A DNA stretch of 47,562 nucleotides from Aquabacterium soli (GCF_003933735.1 NZ_RSED01000012.1:1-47562); one strand, 5' to 3'. Positions 35,118 through 44,852 are shown, counted from the stretch's first letter. The notes: generated by a model from the letters alone, not told the origin. Translations and numbers: made by a program.

Positions 35118-35129
35118 TATAGTGAGGCG
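35118..35129 (+). promoter_or_regulatory. -10 box abutting the comF start codon
   Basis: TATAGT (35118-35123) ends 6 bases before the comF ATG, so transcription would begin at or next to the A of the start codon. No good -35 is visible 16-18 bases upstream. The reverse strand also reads TATACT here (35116-35121 complement), so the box may serve the divergent methyltransferase gene instead. Confidence 0.4.
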
Positions 35130-35960
35130 ATGAATTCAACAGGGCCCATGGGGAAAGCGTGGTGGCCGACCTCCTGCCGGGTCTGCCACCGCTGGCAGGC
35201 CAGCGTGCTGTGCACTCGCTGCCTTGAAGGCGCGGACCTTGATGCCCCACGATGCATCCGTTGTGCCCTGCGCCTGCCGGCCTCGCCCAGGCACGCCGAC
35301 ATGCTGGCCAACGACGACGGCCTCTGCCAAGCCTGCCGTGATGCACCGCCCGGCTTCGACCACGCCAATGCGGTGGTGGACTACGCCGAGCCATGGTCCA
35401 GCCTGATCGCATCGCTGAAGTTCCAGGAGGACACGGCCATGGCCGATGTGCTGGCCCGCCTGATGGCGCCAGCCCTGGCCCGGCGCTGGCATACCACTGG
35501 CCACAAGCCGGCCAGCCGCAGGCCGCAGCGCACGCCATGGAAACGAGGCGCCCCCTCCGTGATCATGCCCGTCCCCCTGTCGGCCGCGCGCCTGCGTGAG
35601 CGCGGCTACAACCAGGCCTGGCTGCTGGCGCGTGGGCTGGCCGGCCAGTTGGGACTGCCCGCCTGCCACGACGCCCTGGTGCGCCGCAAGGACACACCTC
35701 GCCTGATGACGCTGGATGCCGACGAACGCCTGAGGCACATCCGCCACGCCTTCGCCATATCGCCCAGGCACCTGCCTTGGCTGCAGGGACGGCACGTGGC
35801 CGTGGTGGACGACGTGCTGACCACCGGCGCCACGCTCAACGAGATCGCCAACACCCTGTGGGAGGCTGGCGCGCGCGAAGTGTCGGTGTGGGTGGCCGCC
35901 CGGACACCCGCCCCGCAGGACCAGCCCCTGAATCCGGACGCCGAACACGATCAAGCCTGA
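35130..35960 (+). CDS. comF: ComF family protein (phosphoribosyltransferase-like)
   Basis: 276 aa. The N-terminus has zinc-ribbon cysteine pairs (CRVC, CTRC, CIRC and CQAC) and the C-terminal half is a type I phosphoribosyltransferase fold with the PRPP motif VAVVDDVLTTGATLNE and RLRERGYNQAWLLARGLA. ComF-family proteins are associated with DNA uptake and recombination. There is an insert of about 20 residues between YAEP...ALARRW and VIMPVPLS (HTTGHKPASRRPQRTPWKRG). The start at 35130 is chosen because the cysteine pairs begin there; upstream sequence in frame is unrelated. Confidence 0.92.
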   Translation: MNSTGPMGKAWWPTSCRVCHRWQASVLCTRCLEGADLDAPRCIRCALRLPASPRHADMLANDDGLCQACRDAPPGFDHANAVVDYAEPWSSLIASLKFQEDTAMADVLARLMAPALARRWHTTGHKPASRRPQRTPWKRGAPSVIMPVPLSAARLRERGYNQAWLLARGLAGQLGLPACHDALVRRKDTPRLMTLDADERLRHIRHAFAISPRHLPWLQGRHVAVVDDVLTTGATLNEIANTLWEAGAREVSVWVAARTPAPQDQPLNPDAEHDQA

Positions 35961-35990
35961 CGGGATTTGGATCTGGGCTAGAGTGGCCAC
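35957..35990 (+). promoter_or_regulatory. Candidate promoter placing a start at the MaoC-type gene ATG
   Basis: CTGACG (35957-35962), 16 bases, then TAGAGT (35979-35984), followed by only 6 bases (GGCCAC) before the ATG at 35991. The predicted RNA start coincides with the start codon. It lies in the 30-base gap after comF. Confidence 0.45.
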
Positions 35991-36458
35991 ATGAGCCGCA
36001 AAGTCACCTTCCAATCCCTGGACGACCTGAAAGCCCACGCGGGCCAGGACATCACCACCACCGATTGGCTGCAGGTCGACCAGACCCGCATCCAGCAGTT
36101 CGCAGATGCCACGGGCGATCAGCAATGGATCCACACGGACCCAGCCCGTGCCAAGGCGGAATCCCCCTTCGGTACCACCGTGGCCCATGGTTTCCTGACG
36201 CTGTCGCTGCTGGCCGAGTTCCTGCAGTCCAGCATCGACTGCAAGGGCACGCGCATGGGCGTGAACTACGGCCTGAACAAGGTGCGCTTCCCGGCGCCGG
36301 TGCGATCGGGTGACCGCATCCGCTGCCATGTGCAGCTCAAGACCGTGGAGCCCCTGCCCGACCAGGCCGTGCAGATGACCTGGGGCGCCACCATCGAGAT
36401 CGAAGGCGGCGACAAGCCCGCCTGCGTGGCCGAGATGCTATCGCGCTGGTACTTCTGA
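35991..36458 (+). CDS. MaoC-like (R)-specific enoyl-CoA hydratase/dehydratase
   Basis: 155 aa, single hot-dog domain. The hydratase-2 motif is present: ADATGDQQWIHTDPARAKAE (Asp and His of the catalytic pair) and GTTVAHGFLTLSLLAEF. GVNYGLNKVRFPAPVRSGDRI is the usual second signature. Family members hydrate trans-2-enoyl-CoA, for example in fatty-acid or polyhydroxyalkanoate metabolism; the substrate cannot be told here. It is 4 bases upstream of the next gene's possible TTG start. Confidence 0.92.
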   Translation: MSRKVTFQSLDDLKAHAGQDITTTDWLQVDQTRIQQFADATGDQQWIHTDPARAKAESPFGTTVAHGFLTLSLLAEFLQSSIDCKGTRMGVNYGLNKVRFPAPVRSGDRIRCHVQLKTVEPLPDQAVQMTWGATIEIEGGDKPACVAEMLSRWYF

Positions 36459-36462
36459 TCTG

Positions 36463-37662
36463 TTGACCCTCGAAAGCCCCGACCCCATGGCCTGGCAGGC
36501 ACGCGCGCACACCGATCCGCGCGAGATCGACGCCGCCACCTGGAACGCCCTGCTGGCCGCCAGCCCCCAACCGACGCCGTTCATGCGGCACGAATGGCTG
36601 AGCGCCCTGCACGAGCAAGGCTGCGCCACCGCCGACACCGGCTGGGCGCCCCTGTTCCTGGCGGTCGACAAAGGGCAAGGCATCGAAGGTGTGTGCGCGC
36701 TGTACCTGAAATCGCACTCGTACGGCGAGTACGTCTTCGATTGGGCCTGGGCCGATGCGCATGAACGCGCCGGCCTGCGCTATTACCCCAAACTGCTGTG
36801 CGCCTCGCCCTTCACCCCCGTGCCGGGCGCGCGCCTGCTGGCCTTGAACGACGAAGCACGCCAGGCGCTGCTGTCGGCCATCGTGCAGTGGGGCATGGAA
36901 ACGAACTGCTCGTCTGCGCACCTGCTGTTCCCCAATGAACCCGACGAGGCGGCATTGCGCGCCGCCGGCTGGCTGATGCGCCAGGGGGTTCAGTTCCACT
37001 GGACCAACCGGCACGCAGACCAGGCGAGCGCCCTGCCCTACGCCAGCTTCGAGGATTTCACCGCCAGCCTGCACCGCGACAAGCGCAAGAAGATCCAGCA
37101 GGAGCGCCGCCGCGTGCGCGAGGCCGGGGTCACCGTGCGGGTGCTCGAAGGCCCGCAGATTGGCGCAGCGGATTGGGACTTCTTCTACCGCTGCTATGAG
37201 GGCACCTACCGCGCCCACGGCAACCCACCCTACCTGAGCCGCGAGTTTTTCCGGCAGGTGGGGCAGACCATGGGCGAGCACTGGCTGATGTTCATCGCCG
37301 AGCAAGGCGGTGAGCCGGTGGCCGCCTCGCTGATCGGGCTGGACCGGCCGCAGGGCGTGGCCTACGGGCGCTACTGGGGTGCCGTGCTGCACATTCCCTG
37401 CCTGCACTTCGAGCTGTGCTACTACGCGCCGCTGGCCTGGTGCATCGAGCAAGGCCTGCAGCGCTTCGAAGGGGGCGCCCAGGGCGAGCACAAGATGGCC
37501 CGCGGCCTGATGCCCGTGACGACCTGGTCGGCGCACTGGCTGCGCGATGCGCGCTTTGCCGATGCGGTCGAGCGCTACCTGGCGCGTGAAAGTGCCGGCA
37601 TCGACGCCTATGTGGATGAACTGAACGACCGGGCACCGTTCAAGCGAGGCGATTTAGACTGA
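36463..37662 (+). CDS. GNAT/FemAB-like N-acyltransferase (peptidogalycan-type, PF04339-like)
   Basis: 399 aa from a TTG at 36463, 4 bases after the MaoC-type stop; an ATG at 36487 (8 codons in) is the alternative and neither has a strong ribosome site. Family blocks: WNALLAASPQPTPFMRHEWLSAL, PLYL-like ALYLKSHSYGEYVFDWAWADA, RYYPKLLCASPFTPVPGARLL, SLHRDKRKKIQQERRRV, FYRCYEGTYRAHGNPPYLSREFF, GRYWGAVLHIPCLHFELCYY and GAQGEHKMARGLMP. This is the double-GNAT FemAB-like group, found in many proteobacteria with unknown substrate. Predicted cytoplasmic. Confidence 0.85.
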   Translation: MTLESPDPMAWQARAHTDPREIDAATWNALLAASPQPTPFMRHEWLSALHEQGCATADTGWAPLFLAVDKGQGIEGVCALYLKSHSYGEYVFDWAWADAHERAGLRYYPKLLCASPFTPVPGARLLALNDEARQALLSAIVQWGMETNCSSAHLLFPNEPDEAALRAAGWLMRQGVQFHWTNRHADQASALPYASFEDFTASLHRDKRKKIQQERRRVREAGVTVRVLEGPQIGAADWDFFYRCYEGTYRAHGNPPYLSREFFRQVGQTMGEHWLMFIAEQGGEPVAASLIGLDRPQGVAYGRYWGAVLHIPCLHFELCYYAPLAWCIEQGLQRFEGGAQGEHKMARGLMPVTTWSAHWLRDARFADAVERYLARESAGIDAYVDELNDRAPFKRGDLD

Positions 37663-37695
37663 GGCCTCATCTACCAAAAATAGAGGGCCGTCCAC

Positions 37696-38052
37696 ATGGA
37701 GCATGCACGCCTTTGCCTCGTCGCCATCACCGCCTTGCTGGCATCGGCCAGCAGCCTTGCCGAGACCCGCTCGTTCCGCTGCAAACAGGATCTTGTTCAG
37801 CTGGGCGACAGCAAAGCCACGGCCTTGAGCCGATGCGGTGAGCCGGTGATGAAGGATTCCTTCTGCAGGAAGCCCCACCAACCCGTGGCGGCTTCTTCAG
37901 CATCGCCACGCGGTACCACGGTCATCGTCAATACCGGCTGCGACAACGTGGACGACTGGACCTACAACCCGGGCGTCGGGCAGTTCATGACCACGCTGCG
38001 GTTCGAAGACGGCGTCCTCACATCCATCAAGTACGGGCCGAGGGTGCGCTGA
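37696..38052 (+). CDS. DUF2845 exported small protein
   Basis: 118 aa with a signal peptide (CLVAITALLASASSLA). The mature part follows the DUF2845 pattern: FRCKQDLVQLGDSKATALSRCGEPV ... DDWTYNPGVGQFMTTLRFEDGVLTSIKYGPRV. Four mature cysteines (C29, C47, C57, C82) could form two disulfides. The fold is likely SmpA/OmlA-like (inferred from the GDS...CGEP layout). The function is unknown. It stands alone, 33 bases after the acyltransferase-like gene, and ends before the tRNA terminator on the other strand. Confidence 0.82.
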   Translation: MEHARLCLVAITALLASASSLAETRSFRCKQDLVQLGDSKATALSRCGEPVMKDSFCRKPHQPVAASSASPRGTTVIVNTGCDNVDDWTYNPGVGQFMTTLRFEDGVLTSIKYGPRVR

Positions 38053-38084
38053 GCTTTGTTGCGCTGGCGGGCAGGACACAAAGC

Positions 38085-38118
38085 AAAAAGCCCTGCAAGT
38101 GCGTGACTCGCAGGGCTT
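38085..38118 (-). terminator. Rho-independent terminator of tRNA-Val
   Basis: On the minus strand, AAGCCCTGC (38110-38118) pairs perfectly with GCAGGGCTT (38088-38096), followed by TTT (38085-38087). It begins 6 bases after the CCA end of the tRNA, so it ends the tRNA transcript. Confidence 0.85.
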
Positions 38119-38123
38119 GTGCT

Positions 38124-38198
38124 TGGTGGGCGGTGCAGGGTTCGAACCTGCGACCCCTGCCGTGTGAAGGCAGTGCTCTACCGCTGAGCTAACCGCCC
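38124..38198 (-). tRNA. tRNA-Val (anticodon CAC)
   Basis: A complete cloverleaf can be folded by hand on the minus strand. The acceptor is GGGCGGT / ACCGCCC, the D-arm GCTC...GAGC, the anticodon stem CTGCC / GGCAG with loop TTCACAC (anticodon CAC, codon GTG), the variable loop 5 bases, and the T-arm GCAGG TTCGAAC CCTGC. The discriminator is A and the CCA end is encoded (38124-38126). It is single, with its own terminator. Confidence 0.97.
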
Positions 38199-38250
38199 GA
38201 AACTTGTTCGGGCTTCGCTGATCAACTGTCGCGATCAGCGAAGACCAAGA

Positions 38251-38970
38251 CTATACCACGGTTTCCAGCGATTTCCACAAAGTTTTGCCACCACTGGCCT
38301 TGTCGAGATCAGCCAACACCGCCTCAAAGGCAGCCACCTCTTCGTCAGACGGCAGCACCACGGGCAGATCAAACGCGCCGAAATCGATGGCCGCCACCTC
38401 GGTCAGTTGCGTCTCACCGCCCTCGTCGCCCGCATCGATCAGCAGCGCGTCCTGACCGCGTGTCATGTTGATGTAGACGATGGACAGCAGCTCGGCATCC
38501 ATCAAGGCGCCGTGCAGCGTGCGGTGCGAGTTGTCCACCTCCAGACGCCGGCACAGCGCATCCAGCGAGTTGGATTTGCCCGGGAACATCTCCCGCGCCA
38601 TCACCAGCGAATCGATCACGCCGGCCACATGGTCGGTGAACAGCCCCTTGTCCAGCCGCCTGAGCTCGGCATTGAGGAAGCCGATGTCGAAGCTGGCGTT
38701 GTGGATGATGATCTCGGCGCCGCGGCAGTAATCCAGGATCTCATCGACCACGGCGGAGAACAAGGGCTTGTCGGCCAGGAACTCGTCCGTCAGGCCGTGG
38801 ATCTTGACGGCGTCTTCGTGGCTCTTGCGCTCGGGGTTGATGTAGAAGTGCAGGTGCTTGCCGGTCAGGCGGCGGTTCACCATTTCCACGCAACCGATTT
38901 CGATGATGCGATCGCCCGACTCCGGGCTCAGGCCGGTGGTTTCGGTGTCGAGGAAGATTTGTCTGGACAT
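38251..38970 (-). CDS. dnaQ: DNA polymerase III subunit epsilon (3'-5' proofreading exonuclease)
   Basis: 239 aa, the replicative proofreader. DEDDh exonuclease residues are D8 and E10 (FLDTETTGL), D95 (HNASFDIGFLN), H153 and D158 (LHGALMDAELL). HFYINPERKSHEDAVKIHGLT is typical. After the exonuclease domain comes a ~65-residue C-terminal region, rich in acidic residues, expected to bind the alpha subunit. It lies between the fdx 3' repeat region and the tRNA on the minus strand. It is not in the isc operon although it is co-directional, 87 bases after fdx. Confidence 0.97.
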   Translation of the reverse strand: MSRQIFLDTETTGLSPESGDRIIEIGCVEMVNRRLTGKHLHFYINPERKSHEDAVKIHGLTDEFLADKPLFSAVVDEILDYCRGAEIIIHNASFDIGFLNAELRRLDKGLFTDHVAGVIDSLVMAREMFPGKSNSLDALCRRLEVDNSHRTLHGALMDAELLSIVYINMTRGQDALLIDAGDEGGETQLTEVAAIDFGAFDLPVVLPSDEEVAAFEAVLADLDKASGGKTLWKSLETVV

Positions 38971-38999
38971 GATTCGATGCGGGTCAGTGGCAGGCGCCG

Positions 39000-39060
39000 G
39001 GCCGTCCCAAGCCTGCCACTTCCCCTCGGGGGGACGCGAACGCAGTGAGCCAGGGGGTCA
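39000..39060. repeat. Intergenic palindromic repeat-like element at fdx 3' end
   Basis: The 3' flank of fdx holds a composite element: GGCCGTCCCAAGCCTGCC, then the hairpin CCCC-TC-GGGG followed by GACGCGAACGCAGTGAGC and AGGGGGTCA. The last TCA is the fdx stop codon (39058-39060, minus strand). Similar 'CCCCTCGGGGGG ... GAGC ... GGGGGTCA' stretches are familiar to me as dispersed intergenic repeats in Comamonadaceae, usually touching a gene's stop codon. Only one copy is in this window, so the repeat nature is recalled and not shown. Confidence 0.45.
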
Positions 39061-39396
39061 ATGATTCTCTCTGGCGTGGTTGATCGTGTACTTCGGGATT
39101 TCCACGGTCAGGTCCTGCCCCGCCACGAAGGCCTGGCAGCTCAGGCGCGAGTTGGGCTCCAGGCCCCATGCGCGGTCGAGCAGGTCTTCTTCCGTGTCCT
39201 CGAGTTCGTTGAGGCTGTTGAAACCCTGGCGCACGATCACATGGCAGGTGGTGCAGGCCGCGCTCATGTCGCAGGCATGCTCGATCTCAATGTTGTTCTC
39301 GAGCAGGGCTTCGCAGATGGAGGTGCCAGGCGCAGCCGTGATCTCGGCGCCCTGAGGGCAGAGCTGGCTGTGCGGCAGGATCTTGATGATGGGCAT
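39058..39396 (-). CDS. fdx: ISC-type [2Fe-2S] ferredoxin (Fdx)
   Basis: 112 aa, electron donor for Fe-S cluster assembly. The cluster ligands are C42, C48, C51 (HACDMSAACTTCHV) and C87 (LSCQAF), as in E. coli Fdx. Other blocks are ICEALLENNIEIEHAC and LLDRAWGLEPNSRLSCQ. It follows hscA by 15 bases and is the last gene of the isc operon; there is no iscX gene after it, only the repeat-like region and then dnaQ. Confidence 0.97.
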   Translation of the reverse strand: MPIIKILPHSQLCPQGAEITAAPGTSICEALLENNIEIEHACDMSAACTTCHVIVRQGFNSLNELEDTEEDLLDRAWGLEPNSRLSCQAFVAGQDLTVEIPKYTINHARENH

Positions 39397-39411
39397 GGGG
39401 ACTCGATGTTC

Positions 39412-41280
39412 TTAGATCTGGTCGATCTGGCGGCCGGCCAGCGCCTGGCGGATGCCGCGGTTCATGCGCTCGGCTGCGAAGGCCTCGGTGCCATTGGCCA
39501 GAGCCTTGGTGGCGGCCTCCAGCACCTCCAGTTCGCCCCGGTCGCAGCGCTGGCCGATCTCGGCCATCAGGCGGTCGATCTCTGTGCGCTGCTCGGGCGT
39601 GAGCAGGTCGCCATCGGCAGCCAGGGCGGTGCGCGTGGCCTCCAGCAGGCGCTCGGCATCGACACGGGCTTCGCGCAGCGCGCGGTCCTTCATGTCGGCG
39701 GCGGCGGTGGTGAAACCCTCGCGCAGCATGCCGGCCACCTGGTCATCGCTGAGCCCATAGCTGGGCTTGATCACCACCGATGCCTCGACGCCTGACATCT
39801 GCTCGCGCGCGGACACGCTCAGCAGGCCATCGGCGTCGACCTGGAAGGTGACTCGGATGCGCGCAGCACCGGCCACCATCGGCGGGATGCCGCGCAGCTC
39901 GAAACGCGCCAGCGAGCGGCAATGCTCGACCTGCTCGCGCTCGCCCTGCACCACGTGCACGGCCAGCGCGGTCTGCCCGTCCTTGAAGGTGGTGAAATCC
40001 TGCGCCAGCGCGCACGGGATGGGCGTGTTGCGCGGGATGATGCGCTCGGCCAGGCCGCCCATGGTCTCCAGGCCCAGCGACAGCGGCAGCACGTCGAGTA
40101 GCAGCAGCTCGCCCTGCGCGTTGTTGCCGGCCAGCTGGTTGGCCTGGATGGCAGCGCCCAGGGCCACCACCTCGTCGGGGTTCAGGTCGGTCAGCGGTGT
40201 CTTGCCGAAGAACACGCCCACGGCATCGCGCACGGCGGGCATGCGCGTGGAGCCGCCCACCATCACCACGCCCTGCACTTCATCGGGCTTGATCTTGGCG
40301 TCGCGCAGCACGCGGCGCACCGAGGCCAGCGATTTGTCGATCAGCGGTTTGGCCAGTTCGTTCAGGCGCTCGCGAGTGATGCTGACGGACAGCATGCCGC
40401 CCGACAGGGCGCAAGACAGGTGCGCGCTGCCATCGGTGGAGAGTTTCTCTTTCACGCGGCGGGCAGCCACCAGCACGGCGCGCTTGTCCTGCGGCGTGAC
40501 GGCCTGCATGCGGGCATCGCTCAACGCGGCATCGGCCAGCGCGTGGTCGATGTCGTCACCACCCAGGGCGGAATCACCGCCGGTGGCCACCACTTCGAAC
40601 ACACCCTGGCTCAGGCGCAGCAGCGAGATGTCGAAGGTGCCGCCCCCCAGGTCGTAGATGGCGTACAGGCCCTCGGCGCTGTTGTCCAGGCCGTAGGCGA
40701 TGGCAGCGGCCGTGGGCTCGTTGAGCAGGCGCAGCACGTTCAGGCCGGCCATCTGGGCCGCGTCCTTGGTGGCCTGGCGCTGGGCATCGTCAAAATAGGC
40801 GGGCACCGTGATCACGGCGCCGAACAGGTCGTCGTTGAAGGTGTCTTCGGCGCGCTGGCGTAGGCTGGCCAGGATCTCGGCCGATACCTCGACGGGCGAC
40901 TTCGCGCCGGCCACGGTGCGCACGGCCACCATGCCCGGCTGGTCTTCGAAATCGTAGGGCAGCTTGCCGGCATCGGGCAGGTCGGCCAGGCGGCGGCCCA
41001 TGAAGCGCTTGACGGACACCACGGTGTTGACCGGGTCCTCGGCCTGAGCCGACAGGGCCTCGAAGCCGATCTGGCGGCGGGTGTTGCCACGATCGTCCAG
41101 CAGGTAGCGCACGGCCGAGGGCAGGATCACCCTGCCCTGCTCATCGGGCAGGCATTCGGCGATGCCGTTGCGCACGGACGCCACCAGCGAGTGGGTGGTG
41201 CCCAGGTCGATGCCCACCGCGATGCGCCGCTGGTGCGGGTCGGGGGTCTGTCCGGGTTCTGAGATCTGCAGCAGGGCCAT
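39412..41280 (-). CDS. hscA: Fe-S cluster assembly Hsp70 chaperone HscA
   Basis: 622-aa DnaK-family ATPase specialised for IscU. ATP-binding signatures are [17 protein letters not shown] [31 protein letters not shown] and [17 protein letters not shown]; the substrate-binding domain begins after [13 protein letters not shown]. It recognises the IscU LPPVK motif (present at 42339-42725) with help from HscB. It is 30 bases after hscB and 15 bases before fdx. Confidence 0.97.
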   Translation of the reverse strand: MALLQISEPGQTPDPHQRRIAVGIDLGTTHSLVASVRNGIAECLPDEQGRVILPSAVRYLLDDRGNTRRQIGFEALSAQAEDPVNTVVSVKRFMGRRLADLPDAGKLPYDFEDQPGMVAVRTVAGAKSPVEVSAEILASLRQRAEDTFNDDLFGAVITVPAYFDDAQRQATKDAAQMAGLNVLRLLNEPTAAAIAYGLDNSAEGLYAIYDLGGGTFDISLLRLSQGVFEVVATGGDSALGGDDIDHALADAALSDARMQAVTPQDKRAVLVAARRVKEKLSTDGSAHLSCALSGGMLSVSITRERLNELAKPLIDKSLASVRRVLRDAKIKPDEVQGVVMVGGSTRMPAVRDAVGVFFGKTPLTDLNPDEVVALGAAIQANQLAGNNAQGELLLLDVLPLSLGLETMGGLAERIIPRNTPIPCALAQDFTTFKDGQTALAVHVVQGEREQVEHCRSLARFELRGIPPMVAGAARIRVTFQVDADGLLSVSAREQMSGVEASVVIKPSYGLSDDQVAGMLREGFTTAAADMKDRALREARVDAERLLEATRTALAADGDLLTPEQRTEIDRLMAEIGQRCDRGELEVLEAATKALANGTEAFAAERMNRGIRQALAGRQIDQI

Positions 41281-41310
41281 GGGGTGGTGGCGTCTTGTGG
41301 TCGGGTTGGA

Positions 41311-41835
41311 TCAGGCTTGGTCTTCGTAGCGCTCGAGCCGCGTGTCGATCTCGTCGCTCAGGCGGTCGATGAACATCAGCGCGCGCACCTCTTGCGAGGC
41401 TTCGGCGGCATTGCCGTCGACATCCAGCAGGCGGGTGACACGCGCCAGGCGCTCGCGGCGCTCGGCACTGACTTCATCCAGCAGGGACTGGGCCTCGGCG
41501 GCATTGCCGACCTCGTCGAGCGCCTCGCGCCAGGTCATCTGCTGCATCAGAAAATCGCCCGGCATGGCGGTGTTGCTCTCGGCGTTCACGGCCACACCGG
41601 CCAGTTGGCAGAGGTAGGCGGCGCGCTTGAGCGGGTCCTTCAGGCGCTGGTGCGCCTCGTTCACGCGCACGGCCCATTGCATGGCCACCCGCTGTGCGGC
41701 CGCGCCTTCGGCGGCGAAGCGATCGGGGTGCACGCGGGCCTGCAACGCCTTCCAGGCTGCGTCCAGCTTGGCGCGGTCCAGCGCAAAAGCCCGGGGCAGG
41801 CCCAGCAGGGTGAAGTCGTCGGCGTCGAGGTTCAT
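41311..41835 (-). CDS. hscB: Fe-S assembly co-chaperone HscB (J-domain)
   Basis: 174 aa. The N-terminal J-domain contains the HPD motif (H36-P37-D38 in ARVHPDRFAAEG), and the C-terminal three-helix region (residues about 75-174: YLCQLAGV, PGDFLMQQMTWREALDEV) binds IscU. HscB targets IscU to HscA and stimulates its ATPase. It precedes hscA and follows iscA after an 88-base gap with a hairpin. Confidence 0.96.
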   Translation of the reverse strand: MNLDADDFTLLGLPRAFALDRAKLDAAWKALQARVHPDRFAAEGAAAQRVAMQWAVRVNEAHQRLKDPLKRAAYLCQLAGVAVNAESNTAMPGDFLMQQMTWREALDEVGNAAEAQSLLDEVSAERRERLARVTRLLDVDGNAAEASQEVRALMFIDRLSDEIDTRLERYEDQA

Positions 41836-41851
41836 GTCGGCTCAAGAAATG

Positions 41852-41878
41852 CGAAACCCCACCAGGGGCGGGGCTTCG
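41852..41878 (-). other. Hairpin in the iscA-hscB gap
   Basis: A CGAAGCCCC / GGGGTTTCG imperfect 9-bp stem (one G-T pair) with a 9-base loop lies in the 88-base gap between iscA and hscB (minus strand). A short T-rich tail follows (GGGGTTTCGCATTTCTTG). It may be a weak terminator or attenuator lowering hscBA-fdx expression compared with iscSUA, or a processing site. The assignment is tentative. Confidence 0.35.
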
Positions 41879-41923
41879 TGCGAAAGCCGGTGCCTGCAGG
41901 CCAGGCCACCGGGCGGTGCGCGC

Positions 41924-42349
41924 TCAGACGCGGAAGGATTCTCCGCAGCCGCAACGATCACGCTCGTTGGGGTTGTTGAAGCGGAAGCCCTCGTTCAGCC
42001 CTTCACGCACGAAGTCGAGCTCGGTGCCGTCGATGTAGGGCAGGCTCTTGGGATCGACCAGCACCTTCACACCCTGGTCTTCGAAGATCACGTCTTCAGG
42101 CGCGATCTCGTCGGCGAACTCGATCTTGTAGGCCAGGCCGGAGCAGCCGGTGGTCTTGACCCCCAGACGCACACCCACGCCCTTGCCGCGGCGGGCCAGG
42201 AAGCGGGTGACGTGACGCGCGGCCGAATCGGTCAGCGTGACGGGGCGACCCTGGTGCCCCTCGGGCAACTCAGGCAGCGGTACCGTGCCGGGCCCGCTGG
42301 TGCAGGATCCACCAACTTGCCCGCCAACTTGAGCTTGCTCAGGCGACAT
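41924..42349 (-). CDS. iscA: Iron-sulfur cluster assembly protein IscA with N-terminal extension
   Basis: 141 aa. The A-type core has its three cysteines at C69 ([10 protein letters not shown]), C133 and C135 (DRCGCGESF), matching E. coli C35, C99 and C101 with an offset of 34. The first ~36 residues ([19 protein letters not shown], then [17 protein letters not shown]) are extra, Gly/Pro-rich and include a Cys. No alternative start codon lies at the usual family start (the codon there is GTC). The ATG overlaps iscU by 11 bases and has AAGG upstream, so the extension is probably translated. Confidence 0.92.
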   Translation of the reverse strand: MSPEQAQVGGQVGGSCTSGPGTVPLPELPEGHQGRPVTLTDSAARHVTRFLARRGKGVGVRLGVKTTGCSGLAYKIEFADEIAPEDVIFEDQGVKVLVDPKSLPYIDGTELDFVREGLNEGFRFNNPNERDRCGCGESFRV

Positions 42350-42725
42350 TCTTGGCCTTGTAGTCGTTGACGGCGGCCTTGATCGCGTCTTCGGCCAGGA
42401 TGGAACAGTGGATCTTGACGGGCGGCAGGGCCAGCTCTTCAGCGATCTGCGTGTTCTTGATGTCCAGCGCTTCGTCCAGCGTCTTGCCGCGCACCCACTC
42501 GGTGACCAGCGAGCTGGATGCGATGGCCGAGCCGCAGCCGTAGGTCTTGAAGCGGGCGTCTTCGATGACGCCGGTGCTGGGGTTGACCTTGATCTGCAGT
42601 TTCATCACGTCGCCGCAGGCGGGAGCGCCGACCATGCCGGTGCCCACGGACTCGTCACCCTTCTCGAACGAACCGACGTTGCGGGGGTTTTCGTAGTGGT
42701 CAATGACCTTGTCGCTGTATGCCAT
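42339..42725 (-). CDS. iscU: Fe-S cluster scaffold protein IscU
   Basis: 128 aa, the scaffold on which [2Fe-2S] clusters are built. Ligand and key residues are C37 and D39 (PACGDV), C64 ([11 protein letters not shown]), and C107 (KIHCSIL), preceded by the HscA-binding LPPVK (100-104). The sequence [18 protein letters not shown] is the usual start. It lies 45 bases after iscS and overlaps iscA by 11 bases. Confidence 0.98.
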   Translation of the reverse strand: MAYSDKVIDHYENPRNVGSFEKGDESVGTGMVGAPACGDVMKLQIKVNPSTGVIEDARFKTYGCGSAIASSSLVTEWVRGKTLDEALDIKNTQIAEELALPPVKIHCSILAEDAIKAAVNDYKAKNVA

Positions 42726-42770
42726 GATGAAACTCCAAGAACGAGATGAGCGTAACGCGTTGACGGGATG

Positions 42771-43985
<1,215 letters not shown>

Positions 43986-44120
43986 GTCCATGATGCGGGG
44001 GGACTGCTTCAAACTGCGGGCTCGGTGCCTTTTTCACCCGTTCTGGTTACAAAAGACACCGGCGATTCACAAAACCTTCAATTATCAGGGCTCTCGTCAT
44101 CCCAAAGAAGGGACAACCCC

Positions 44121-44654
44121 TCACTTGGTGAGGGCGGAACCCAGGGCGAACACCGAGTTGGGGGCCGTGACCTTGATGGGCTTGACCACCGGCTGGGTGG
44201 AAATGGCCCGCTTGATGGGCTGGGCCTCGATGGAGATGCCCTTGGCGAGCTGGTCTTCCACCAACTTACGCAGGCTGATCGAATCGAGGTATTCGATCAT
44301 CTTATTGTTGAGGCTGGCCCACAGATCGTGGGTCATGCAACGGCCACCGTCATCGCCCATGCAGTTCTCTTTGCCACCACAACCGGTGGCATCGATGGGC
44401 TCATCCACCGCGACGATGATGTCGGCCACGGTGATGTCTTCGGCCTTGCGGCCCAGCGAGTAACCGCCGCCAGGGCCACGGGTGCTCTCGACGAGTTCAT
44501 GGCGGCGCAGCTTGCCAAACAGCTGTTCCAGGTAGGACAGCGAAATCTGCTGTCGTTGGCTGATGGCAGCCAGGGCAACCGGACCGGTGTGCTCGCGCAG
44601 GGCGAGGTCGATCATGGCGGTAACCGCGAAGCGGCCTTTGGTGGTCAGACGCAT
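44121..44654 (-). CDS. iscR: Fe-S cluster-sensing transcriptional regulator IscR
   Basis: 177-aa Rrf2-family regulator. The N-terminal winged helix (MRLTTKGRFAVTAMIDLAL; LSYLEQLFGKLRRHELVESTRGPGGGYSL) is followed by cluster ligands C92, C98, C106 and H109. The last Cys and His are shifted by two residues against E. coli (C104, H107), because of a GDDGGR insertion. A ~35-residue C-terminal tail rich in Pro/Val/Lys follows. AAGGAGAT is a strong ribosome site. It is first gene of the operon and probably represses it through the site at 44751-44775. Confidence 0.97.
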   Translation of the reverse strand: MRLTTKGRFAVTAMIDLALREHTGPVALAAISQRQQISLSYLEQLFGKLRRHELVESTRGPGGGYSLGRKAEDITVADIIVAVDEPIDATGCGGKENCMGDDGGRCMTHDLWASLNNKMIEYLDSISLRKLVEDQLAKGISIEAQPIKRAISTQPVVKPIKVTAPNSVFALGSALTK

Positions 44655-44750
44655 GGTGATCTCCTTGTCTGGTCTGAGAGAAGCCCTGTACAGCTTAAGG
44701 GTTTACCTGAATGTGACCGATCCGGGATCACCAGATCGGCGGGGCTCTCT

Positions 44751-44799
44751 AATCCCGACTGAATAACTCAATTATAGGGAAACCCTCCTTTTTGGTCAA
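44751..44799 (-). promoter_or_regulatory. iscR promoter with type 1 IscR-binding site
   Basis: On the minus strand, TTGACC (44794-44799), 17 bases, perfect TATAAT (44771-44776): a near-consensus sigma-70 promoter. A 25-base element at 44751-44775 (ATAATTGAG, then TTATTCAGTC, then GGGATT) matches the type 1 IscR motif (ATASYYGACTRWWWYAGTCRRSTAT) at nearly all positions and starts within the -10 box. Repression by cluster-loaded IscR would give the known feedback loop. The leader before iscR is about 110 bases. Confidence 0.85.
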
Positions 44800-44852
44800 C
44801 TTCAGGTGCGGGAGTTCCCTTAGCCATGCCCCAGGTATTTGATAGCAGCCAG

